Positions 47,830-55,438 of a DNA stretch of 64,000 bases are shown here, one piece after another. The translations under genes and the position numbers were made by a program. Positions within the stretch are counted from its first letter, which is position 1. Each line of letters begins with the position of its first letter. The stretch comes from Brachybacterium aquaticum (lineage in GTDB: Bacteria; Actinomycetota; Actinomycetes; Actinomycetales; Dermabacteraceae), in the NCBI RefSeq assembly GCF_014204755.1, contig NZ_JACHLZ010000001.1:62001-126000 (forward strand). The letters are read 5' to 3'. The notes under the pieces are model-generated. The model was not told the origin of the DNA. It did no database searches and worked only from the letters and a program-made list of their open reading frames with translations.

Positions 47830-50423
47830 GCCCGCTGCTCGGCCGACCCACCCTCGAGGGCGGCGCCCTGACCGGCCGCGCGCTGCTGCTGCTCGTCGCC
47901 GTGCTCCTCGCCGCCGCCCCCATCACCCAGCTGCTCGCCGGGTCGTCCTGGTTCCTCATCGCCATGACGTGTGCGATGCCGGTGATCCTCGGCGGGCTCG
48001 TGCTGCGTCACCTGCTGCGCCGCACCCTGCTCGTGCCCGTGCTGCAGCTGGTCCTGATCGTGGTGCTGCTGCTGGTCGTCGAGACGTTCGTGGGGGTAGC
48101 GCCCTGGAGCGAAGGGCCGCTCGCCGTGATCGCCGCCCAGCAGGAGGTGTTCCGCCTCGGCGTGCGGGAGCTCGCCTCCGGCGTCGCGCCGCTGCTGCTC
48201 GGCCCCGAGGGGACCGTGCTCGCCGTCGCCATCGGCGCGCTCGTGGTGCTCGTGCTGGACATGATGTTCCTCGACCTCGGCTGGCACACCCCCACCGGGC
48301 TCGCGCTCATGGGGTCACTGCTCATCCCTTCGTTGCAGCAGCCCGCCGGCGGTCCCTGGTGGCAGGTGGTGCTGCCCGTCGCCGCCGGTGCCGCGATCCT
48401 CGCCACCCGCACCGCCCACGGCGACCCCCGCTACCTCGTGGGGGACCGGCGCCCCCAGGCCGGGCCCCTCCACCGCCCCTGGCGGACCCTCGGCGCGGCG
48501 GCGCTGAGCGTCGCGCTCGTCGCCGGGCTCACCCCGCTGCTCGCCCCCGCCCTGCCCCAGCTTGTGGAGCCGCGGGTCGCCCTGAACGTCGAGCTGCTGA
48601 ACCGCTGGCAGGACCCCGACGCGCCCGCGCTCGGCCCGGTCATGGTCGACGACTCCGTCTCGGTGCGCCGCGCCCTGCTCGAGCAGAGCGACACCGAGGT
48701 GCTGCGCTACACCACCACCTCCACCGACCCCTCCTACCTGCGCCTGCGCACCCTGAACAGCTTCGACGGCGAGACCTTCCGCGCCACCGCCTCCGGCGAG
48801 GGCGTGGACCTGGGCCTGGACGCCTTCTCCACCGCGCGCGACGACGGCCGGACCCTCGGGGACGCGTCGGGCGACGTCACCCGGATGCAGATCCAGAGCT
48901 ATGCCGGGGACCGCCTGCCCGTCCCCGAGAACCTCCGCCGCCTCGACGCGGACGACCCCGCGCTGCAGGACGCGGTGTCCCTCGACCCCGTCAGCGGCGA
49001 GGCGAGGACCGGTGCGACCGCCATGGGACTCGTCGGCCAGCAGTACGAGATCCTCTCCGAGCCGACCGCCGCCACCCCCGACGAGCTGCGCACCGTCCCC
49101 GACTCCCAGCTCCGCGCCCCCTTCGACACCGGCTACACCTCCAGCGACGAGGTGCCGCAGGTCGCCGCCGACCTCGCCGAGGAGGTCGCGGCCAACGCCG
49201 GGGCCGACAACGCCTTCGACACCGCGCTCGCCTACCAGGACTACTTCCGCAACACCTTCGCCTACTCCCTGACCGTCTCCACCCCGCCCGGCGCGGACCC
49301 GCTGGAGTCCTTCCTCGAGGACCGCATCGGGTACTGCGAGCAGTTCGCCGCGGCGTTCGCGCTGATGATGACCTCGCAGGGCTACCCGACCCGCGTGGTC
49401 ATCGGCTTCACCGCCGGGGACGTGGACGGCGAGGAGCGCACCGTCACCGCCCGCAACGCCCACGCCTGGCCCGAGGTGTGGTTCGGGCCCGAGTACGGCT
49501 GGGTCCAGTTCGAGCCCACCCCCGCCGCGGCCGCGAACGGCGTGCGCACGCCCGCCGTCACCGATGCCACCGCCGGGGCGGACGACGTCGAGGCGCCGAC
49601 CGACGCCCCGACCACCGAGGCGCCCAGCGACTCGCCCTCGAGCACCGAGGAGGGAACTACCGAGGAGCAGTCCTCGGCCGAGGCGCAGGCATCGGACGCC
49701 GGCGGCGTCTCGACCGGGACCGTGCGCCGCGTCGAGTTCGGCATGTTCACCGTGCTCGGCCTCGGCGTGCTGGTCACGGTCGCGGCCGCGGCCACCGTGC
49801 TGATGATCCGCCGACGGCGGGTGACAGCGCGCGAGGAGCGCTGGGCGGCGCTCGCTGAGGGCGTCGGGGGCGGCGCGGCCGACGGGGGCGGGGCCGACGG
49901 GGGTGCGGCCGACGGGGGCGGAGCCCCCGCGCCCGGTGGACGCGGCGGCGCGCCCGCCGACCCGTACTCCGCCGAGCGCTTGCGACGCCGGGCCGGGGAG
50001 CTCGCCTGGTCCGAGCTCGAGCGGGAGCTGTCCGTGCGCCGGCTCGCTATCCGCTGGCTCGGGATCACCGGCGCTTGGGGCCGCCCGCCGCAGCAGCTCA
50101 CACTGGACCGCACCCTGCCCCCGCACCGCGCCCTGGACGACCTTCTCGACCAGATCGCGGCCGGGTCCCGCGAGGTCACCGCGGAGGACCGCGCCGCCGC
50201 AGGCCGTGTCGCCGACGCCCATACCGCCGCGGTCTACGCCGCCCGGTTGCCGGAGGCGGGGGAGGGGGCGGCCGGTGCGGTGAGCGCTGCCCCGTCGGCC
50301 GCGCCCGCGTCGTCGGCCACGACCGAGCCCGCCGCGTCGCCCGCGACCCGCCCCGCGCGCCCCGTGCACCCGCTGCGCCACGACGCCGATCGTCTCGTCG
50401 AGCTCATCCGCACCGCGCGCTGA
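47826..50423 (+). CDS. transglutaminase-domain membrane protein (TgpA-like, with C-terminal DUF4129-like region)
   Basis: 865 aa from GTG 47826, preceded by GGGAGGAG. Residues about 1-210 hold six or so membrane spans (LLLLVAVLLAAAPITQLLAG, VLVPVLQLVLIVVLLLVVE, VLAVAIGALVVLVLDMMFL and others). An extracytoplasmic part follows with the transglutaminase core: catalytic Cys in RIGYCEQFAAAFALMMTSQG near 505, His in NAHAWPEVWF near 545, Asp/Glu equivalent in EYGWVQFEPTP. A Thr/Ser/Glu linker, another span (about 640-660) and a cytoplasmic C-terminal region with a PADGGGADGG repeat end the chain. It forms an operon with MoxR and DUF58. Confidence 0.9.
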   Translation: MSPLLGRPTLEGGALTGRALLLLVAVLLAAAPITQLLAGSSWFLIAMTCAMPVILGGLVLRHLLRRTLLVPVLQLVLIVVLLLVVETFVGVAPWSEGPLAVIAAQQEVFRLGVRELASGVAPLLLGPEGTVLAVAIGALVVLVLDMMFLDLGWHTPTGLALMGSLLIPSLQQPAGGPWWQVVLPVAAGAAILATRTAHGDPRYLVGDRRPQAGPLHRPWRTLGAAALSVALVAGLTPLLAPALPQLVEPRVALNVELLNRWQDPDAPALGPVMVDDSVSVRRALLEQSDTEVLRYTTTSTDPSYLRLRTLNSFDGETFRATASGEGVDLGLDAFSTARDDGRTLGDASGDVTRMQIQSYAGDRLPVPENLRRLDADDPALQDAVSLDPVSGEARTGATAMGLVGQQYEILSEPTAATPDELRTVPDSQLRAPFDTGYTSSDEVPQVAADLAEEVAANAGADNAFDTALAYQDYFRNTFAYSLTVSTPPGADPLESFLEDRIGYCEQFAAAFALMMTSQGYPTRVVIGFTAGDVDGEERTVTARNAHAWPEVWFGPEYGWVQFEPTPAAAANGVRTPAVTDATAGADDVEAPTDAPTTEAPSDSPSSTEEGTTEEQSSAEAQASDAGGVSTGTVRRVEFGMFTVLGLGVLVTVAAAATVLMIRRRRVTAREERWAALAEGVGGGAADGGGADGGAADGGGAPAPGGRGGAPADPYSAERLRRRAGELAWSELERELSVRRLAIRWLGITGAWGRPPQQLTLDRTLPPHRALDDLLDQIAAGSREVTAEDRAAAGRVADAHTAAVYAARLPEAGEGAAGAVSAAPSAAPASSATTEPAASPATRPARPVHPLRHDADRLVELIRTAR

Positions 50424-50461
50424 CCGAGTCCCCGGTAAGGGGTCTCCGAGCCCTGCGTCGA

Positions 50462-50502
50462 GCGCTGACCCCGGTTGCTGAGGCGCTGACCCCGGTTGCT
50501 GA
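50462..50502 (+). repeat. two tandem 21-bp repeats
   Basis: The 20-mer GCGCTGACCCCGGTTGCTGA occurs at 50462-50481 and again at 50483-50502, directly before a long perfect hairpin. Confidence 0.8.
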
Positions 50503-50507
50503 AAAGG

Positions 50508-50549
50508 CATGAGCGTCTGTGTTCCATAGGTGGAACACAGACGCTCATG
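50508..50549. terminator. 19-bp perfect hairpin between convergent genes
   Basis: Arms 50508-50526 and 50531-50549 are perfectly complementary around the tetraloop TAGG. On the minus strand the stem is followed by TTTT (forward AAAA 50502-50505), so it can terminate ndh transcripts, and probably transglutaminase transcripts from the other side. Confidence 0.85.
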
Positions 50550-50647
50550 ACTTACGGGTAACCCGCCCGCCCGGCGAGTTGTGGGTAGCTCACCGGGCCG
50601 GTGGCGGGGTGGGGTGGGGCGCGCCCCGGGGCACGGTGCCCCGCCGC

Positions 50648-52108
50648 TCAGTCGCCCGAGCCGGAGGCGACGTCGGCCGCGCCGGGGGCCTCGTCGGCCG
50701 CGGCCTGCGCGACCGGGTCGGCCGAGCCCGCACCCTCGCCGTAGAGGCGGTTGGGGGCCTGCTCTTCGAAGATCTTCGCGGCGCGCAGCGAGTCGACCTC
50801 GCCGACCACGGGGTTCGGCTGGTGTGTGCCGCGGGTGCCGCCGTAGAGGGAGATGAGGTTCATCGCGACCGCGCGCTGGTTGCGGTGGCCGAGCATCTTG
50901 GTGATGTGCACGGCGAGCCAGGCGCCCCACCCCGGGGAGCCAGCGAGCCCGCCGAAGTGGGGGATCTCCGCGATCGCGGCATGACGGCCGATGGTGGCCA
51001 TGGTGCCCAGGTCCGTGTAGGAGAACTTCTTGCGCGGCGTGCCCGCCACCTCGGCGGCGATGTTCTTCGCGGCGGCGCGGCCGGTCTGGATCGCGGGCTG
51101 CGCGAGCTGGGGCAGGGCCTCGTCCTGGGCGGCGATGTCGCCGGCGGCGTACACCCCGGGGAAACCCTTGACCTGCAGGTAGTCGTCCACCGCGAGGCGT
51201 CCGCGCTTGTCCTGCGGCAGGCCCCACTCCTTGACGTAGTCGGGGATGCCCACGCCTGCGGCCCAGATGGTGATGTCGGACTCGAGCACGGTGTCGTCGT
51301 CCAGGACCACGTGGTCGTAGCCCACCGCCTTCACGCCGTGGCCGAGCTTGAGGATCACGCCGCGCTTGCGCAGCTCCTCGGCCGCGTAGCCGCGGTACTT
51401 GGTGGAGAACTCCTTGAGCAGCTCCTCGCCGCGCTGGAGCACGGTGACCTGGAGGGTGCCGGGGTCCATCTCCGGGTAGAGGATGTCCAGCTCCTGCATG
51501 CGGAAGTCCGCGAGTGCACCGGCGATCTCCACGCCCGTCGGCCCGCCGCCCACGATCGCGACGTGCAGCTTGTCGTGGGTGGTGGAACCGCGGCCGGTGC
51601 CCGCCTCACGGCTGGAGCGCTCGAGCTCGGAGAAGACGCGATCGCGGATCGCCAGGGCCTGCGAGCGCGTGTACATCGGCATCGCGTGCTCCTCGGCGCC
51701 CGGGGTGCCGAAGAAGGTGGTGGTCGCGCCGTTGGCGACCACGAGGTAGTCGTAGGAGAGCTCCTGCTCGCCGCGCTGGCCCTCGTCCAGCGTGACGACC
51801 TTGCGCTCGGGGTCCACGTTCAGCACCTCGCCCTGGCGGTAGCGCATGTTGGGGACCTTCAGGGACAGGCCGCGCAGGAACATGGTGACGTCGCCCGGGT
51901 TCAGGCCCGCGGTCGCCACCTGGTAGAGCAGCGGCTGAAAGGTCTTGTAGACGTTGCGGTCGATCAGGGTGACGCGCACGCGCGCATCGCGCAGGCCCAG
52001 CACGGCATTCGCGCCGGCGAAGCCACCGCCCAGGATGACCACGTGCGGCCAGCTCGCACCGTCCTTCGCGGGGACGGTGGGACGGCGGCTGAGGAACGGC
52101 ATCATCAT
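50648..52108 (-). CDS. ndh: type II NADH:quinone dehydrogenase
   Basis: 486 aa from the first of three consecutive ATG codons (52108), with AAGGAG 7 bases upstream. FAD-binding ILGGGFAGANAVLGLRDA near residue 25, NAD-binding AIVGGGPTGVEIAGALADF near 190, second FAD segment PGVYAAGDIAAQ near 325, and the quinone-site AQPAIQTGRAAAKNI near 345. The membrane-association region (IPHFGGLAGSPGWGAWLAVHITKML) and a Glu/Ala tail follow. Transfers electrons from NADH to the quinone pool without proton pumping, as a peripheral membrane protein. The tail beyond residue 455 is low complexity. Confidence 0.93.
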   Translation of the reverse strand: MMMPFLSRRPTVPAKDGASWPHVVILGGGFAGANAVLGLRDARVRVTLIDRNVYKTFQPLLYQVATAGLNPGDVTMFLRGLSLKVPNMRYRQGEVLNVDPERKVVTLDEGQRGEQELSYDYLVVANGATTTFFGTPGAEEHAMPMYTRSQALAIRDRVFSELERSSREAGTGRGSTTHDKLHVAIVGGGPTGVEIAGALADFRMQELDILYPEMDPGTLQVTVLQRGEELLKEFSTKYRGYAAEELRKRGVILKLGHGVKAVGYDHVVLDDDTVLESDITIWAAGVGIPDYVKEWGLPQDKRGRLAVDDYLQVKGFPGVYAAGDIAAQDEALPQLAQPAIQTGRAAAKNIAAEVAGTPRKKFSYTDLGTMATIGRHAAIAEIPHFGGLAGSPGWGAWLAVHITKMLGHRNQRAVAMNLISLYGGTRGTHQPNPVVGEVDSLRAAKIFEEQAPNRLYGEGAGSADPVAQAAADEAPGAADVASGSGD

Positions 52109-52669
52109 GGGGAGACTCCTTGGGCGACGGGATCCCGGGGCCGGGCGCGGCGGGTGGCCGGCCAGGTTCTGGACCGCGTCTGTCGAGGGGAGAGCGGCGG
52201 AGCTGAGCGGGCTGCGGGCGGGGCCGGGGGCGGTCCGCGGAACCGGATCCGAGATCATCGGGGCCGGATCCGCGACGTGCGGAGCTCTCGGTCCGTCCTG
52301 AGTCCTCGCCGATGCTACCCATTCGCGGGGCCGACGGCACGAGCCCGAGGGGCGGTAGTGGTCAGGCATCACAAGCGCGGGGTGCGGGTCGGGGTCGCCT
52401 CGGGGAGCCCGGCGAACGCTTGCCCGCCCCGCTCCCCACGCTCTCCCGCCGTCATCCGACAAGCGTCAAATCTTGGCAAAGCGCGGCTTTGCCGCAGGTC
52501 AAGCGCGCGGGGCCAGGTGGGCGTCTCAGATGAATTCTGGATGACAGCTCGATACCGGATGGGCGAAACCGGGGACGGAACGGCTGTCGATGGGGTGAGA
52601 TGACATGGCGCACACGTGCGTCCCCTTCTCGACTCCCGTCGCCCCTCCCTGTCTCCAGGAGCCTCCTTC
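52109..52669. other. 561-bp divergent intergenic region
   Basis: No gene seen between ndh (minus) and the 5'-nucleotidase (plus). It contains a hairpin with 8-base arms GGCAAAGC/GCTTTGCC (52475-52482, 52486-52493) in an AT-richer patch, and TAGCAT on the minus strand (52312-52317) as a weak -10 for ndh. The AT-richer stretch 52460-52600 probably holds the nucleotidase promoter, but no clear -35/-10 pair could be set. Confidence 0.4.
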
Positions 52670-55225
52670 ATGATCGACAACCCCGTCCGCCGCGTCGCGC
52701 GCGGCGCGGCCGTCGGCCTCGGCGCCACTGCCTTCGCGTTCGCGACGGCCGTGGTCCCGATCAGCGCCGCTGCCGCCGCCGAGCCCGGCGACCAGGTCAC
52801 CCTGCTCGGCTTCAACGACTTCCACGGCGCCCTCAACGGCGGTGCGGCCCTCGCCTGCACCGTCACCAACGCCCGCGCCGAGGCCTCGAACTCCGTGCTC
52901 ATCTCCTCCGGCGACAACGTGGGCGGCTCCGCCTTCGTCTCCGCCGTCGCGAACGACGAGCCGACCATCGACTTCCTCAACGCCCTCGGCGTCGACGCGA
53001 GCGCGATCGGCAACCACGAGTACGACCAGGGTCAGGACGACCTGAAGGACCGCATCGAGCCGCACACCGACTTCCCGGACCTCGCCGCGAACGTCTACCA
53101 GGCCGACGGCACCCGCCTCCACGAGGCCTACACCGTGGTCGACCAGGGCGACGTGAAGGTCGCCGTCGTCGGTGCGGTCACCACCAAGACCGTCGCCAAG
53201 GTGAGTCCCGCCGCGATCCAGGGCCTCGAGTTCCGCGACCCGGTCGACTCGGTCAACGCCGCGATCGACGAGATGGATCGGGATGGTGTCGAGTACGACG
53301 TCCTCGTCGTCTCCTACCACGAGGGTGCCACCGGCTCCGCCGAGGTCGGCTCCGCCCCGGCGAGTACCGAGGCCATCTTCGACAAGATCGTGAGCGAGAC
53401 CTCTGCCGAGGCTGATGCGATCTTCAACGGCGACTCCCACCAGACCTACGCGTACAACGCGCCGGTCCCCAGCCAGGAGGGCGAGGTCCGCCCGATCATC
53501 CAGACCGGAGCCAGCGCTGCGAACCTCGGCACCGTCACCCTCGAGCTCGGGGCCGACGGGGACTGGGACGTCTCCGAGGACCCGAACCTGATCGCCACCT
53601 CCGGTGTGGATCCGGCCAGCTGCGCCGGCGACCCGGTCTTCGACGCCGCCGCCGGTGTCGCGGCCGACGCGATCGACGAGGCCGCGGTGCTGGGCTCCGT
53701 CGAGGTCGGCACCATCGGCGGTGACATCACCACCTCCTGGAACGACTCCAAGGCCACCTACGACGAGAACGGCGTGCGCGTCCCGCTCGCCGACGTCGCC
53801 GGTGCCAACCAGGCCACCACCAAGGGTGATGACCGCACCCGCCACTCCGCGGCCGGCAACATGCTCGCCGACTCCATGAAGTGGTACCTCGAGGAGTCCG
53901 GCAAGGCCGGCGAGCACGAGGTCATCGGCTGGATGAACCCCGGCGGCATCCGCGCCGAGCTGTGGGACGCTGCCGCGGGCGCCGAGGGCGATGGCGTGGT
54001 CACCTACGCCGAGGCCAACAACATGGTGCCCTTCGGTAACACCCTGAACTCCGGCGAGGTCACCGGCGCCCAGTTCGTGCAGATGCTCGAGGACCAGTGG
54101 AACGATGACACCGACGCGTTCCTCGCCTTCAGCGTCTCGAACAACGTCGAGTACATCTTCGACTCCTCCGCCGACCGTGAGGGCCGCATCATCCAGGTGC
54201 GCGTGAACGGCGAGCCGATCCAGGACGATGCGCTTTACACCATCGTCACCGCCAGCTTCCTCTTCGAGGGTGGCGACGGCATGAAGACCCTCGCCGGTGC
54301 CCAGGACGTGCGCGACTCCGGCGTTCTGGACCGCGATGCCTTCACCGAGTACCTCGGCGCCTTCCCGGATCTCGCCCCCGACTACTCGCAGCGTCAGATC
54401 GACGTGCAGGTCCTCGAGGCCGGCGAGTACGATTCCGCGGCCGGCATCGACCAGGACCCGGTCCTGCGCCTGTCCCGCCTCGAGTCCCTCAGCCTCGGCG
54501 CTCCCCGCATCACCTCGGTGACCGTGGACGCCGGCGAGTACGGCACCTTCGAGGCGCCCTACGAGCTCGATGACGAGACCGGCAAGTACCGCGCCGACGT
54601 CACCCTCACCGACTGGCTGTGCGTCCCCGCGGACACCCAGGTGCCGCTGACCGTCACCGCGATCCCCGAGGTCGGGACCGAGATCGTCTTCGAGGTCGAG
54701 TCCTTCACCTGGACCTCCGGCAGCGCCCCGAGCGAGCTCTGCGGCGACGACGATGACGACACCACCACCCCGCCGCCCGGCGACGATGATGACGACGACA
54801 CCACCACCCCGCCCCCGGGTGACGATGACGACACCACCACCCCGCCGCCCGGCGACGACGATGACGACTCCACCACACCGCCCCCGAGCGACAACGGCGG
54901 TTCCGACAACGGTGGCTCCGACAACGGTGGGACCAACAACGGCGGGACCAACAACGGTGGTTCCAACAATGGTGGTTCCAACAATGGTGGGACCAACAAC
55001 GGTGGTTCCAACAATGGTGGCTCCAACAATGGTGGTTCCAACAATGGTGGCTCCACCAACGGCGGCACCAACAATGGCGGTTCCAACAACGGTGGCTCCA
55101 ACAACGGTCGCTCCGACCTGCCCCGCACCGGTGCTCCCGCCGGCGCGATGGCCGCAGCTGCCGGTCTCCTGACCCTCTCGGGTCTGGGCGCCCTCGGCCT
55201 GCACCGCCGCTTCACCCGCGGCTGA
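52670..55225 (+). CDS. LPXTG-anchored 5'-nucleotidase / metallophosphoesterase
   Basis: 851 aa from ATG 52670, AGGAG about 9 bases upstream. A signal peptide (residues 1-37, ending SAAAAAEP) exports it. The metallophosphoesterase domain shows LLGFNDFHGALNGG (here DxH as DFH), SSGDNVGGSAF, AIGNHEYDQG and VVSYHEGATG. The 5'-nucleotidase C-terminal domain (about 390-560) has MNPGGIRAEL and NNMVPFGNTL. An acidic TTTPPPGDDDD repeat tract, about fifteen NNGGS-type repeats and LPRTG + hydrophobic span + RRFTRG finish the chain. It would release phosphate and nucleosides from nucleotides at the cell surface, anchored by a housekeeping sortase. Confidence 0.93.
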   Translation: MIDNPVRRVARGAAVGLGATAFAFATAVVPISAAAAAEPGDQVTLLGFNDFHGALNGGAALACTVTNARAEASNSVLISSGDNVGGSAFVSAVANDEPTIDFLNALGVDASAIGNHEYDQGQDDLKDRIEPHTDFPDLAANVYQADGTRLHEAYTVVDQGDVKVAVVGAVTTKTVAKVSPAAIQGLEFRDPVDSVNAAIDEMDRDGVEYDVLVVSYHEGATGSAEVGSAPASTEAIFDKIVSETSAEADAIFNGDSHQTYAYNAPVPSQEGEVRPIIQTGASAANLGTVTLELGADGDWDVSEDPNLIATSGVDPASCAGDPVFDAAAGVAADAIDEAAVLGSVEVGTIGGDITTSWNDSKATYDENGVRVPLADVAGANQATTKGDDRTRHSAAGNMLADSMKWYLEESGKAGEHEVIGWMNPGGIRAELWDAAAGAEGDGVVTYAEANNMVPFGNTLNSGEVTGAQFVQMLEDQWNDDTDAFLAFSVSNNVEYIFDSSADREGRIIQVRVNGEPIQDDALYTIVTASFLFEGGDGMKTLAGAQDVRDSGVLDRDAFTEYLGAFPDLAPDYSQRQIDVQVLEAGEYDSAAGIDQDPVLRLSRLESLSLGAPRITSVTVDAGEYGTFEAPYELDDETGKYRADVTLTDWLCVPADTQVPLTVTAIPEVGTEIVFEVESFTWTSGSAPSELCGDDDDDTTTPPPGDDDDDDTTTPPPGDDDDTTTPPPGDDDDDSTTPPPSDNGGSDNGGSDNGGTNNGGTNNGGSNNGGSNNGGTNNGGSNNGGSNNGGSNNGGSTNGGTNNGGSNNGGSNNGRSDLPRTGAPAGAMAAAAGLLTLSGLGALGLHRRFTRG
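54888..55114 (+). repeat. 15-bp coding repeats (NNGGS/T linker)
   Basis: About fifteen tandem 15-base units such as AACAATGGTGGTTCC encoding Asn-Asn-Gly-Gly-Ser/Thr, following four TTTPPPG-acidic units (54745-54890). A flexible wall-spanning stalk; the near-identical units make it prone to length change. Confidence 0.9.
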
Positions 55226-55249
55226 CGCACCACCCACCACGCACGAGGG

Positions 55250-55280
55250 AGGGGCCGGATCTCCTCGCGAGGTTCGGCCC
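55250..55280 (+). terminator. hairpin after the 5'-nucleotidase gene
   Basis: Arms GGGGCCG (55250-55256) and CGGCCCC (55274-55280) with an inner CCTC/GAGG stem. Located 24 bases past the stop and before the ExeM-like gene. Confidence 0.65.
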
Positions 55281-55438
55281 CTTCGCTCGCTCTGCCCGCT
55301 TCCCTTCTCGAAGCTCCCGCCCTGGCGCAGCCGCCGGGGCGCCCTTCCCCGGCATCCCCGCCGGGGCGCCCCGTCCCGGCGCTCGTCGGCCGCGACGACA
55401 TCACTCTTCCCACCCCTCTCCCACTCCCAGGAGCACCT

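Noticed and set aside
48315-51227. 970-codon open frame on the minus strand
   Set aside because: Antisense to the transglutaminase gene; Gly/Arg/Ala-rich composition typical of shadows in high-GC DNA, no domain pattern.
54888-55114. possible CRISPR or satellite DNA
   Set aside because: In-frame 15-bp codon repeats inside the nucleotidase stalk, explained by the NNGGS peptide.
52526-55240. 904-codon minus-strand frame with long Val/Gly/Thr repeats
   Set aside because: Mirror of the NNGGS repeats and the nucleotidase gene; no ribosome site, no recognisable domain.
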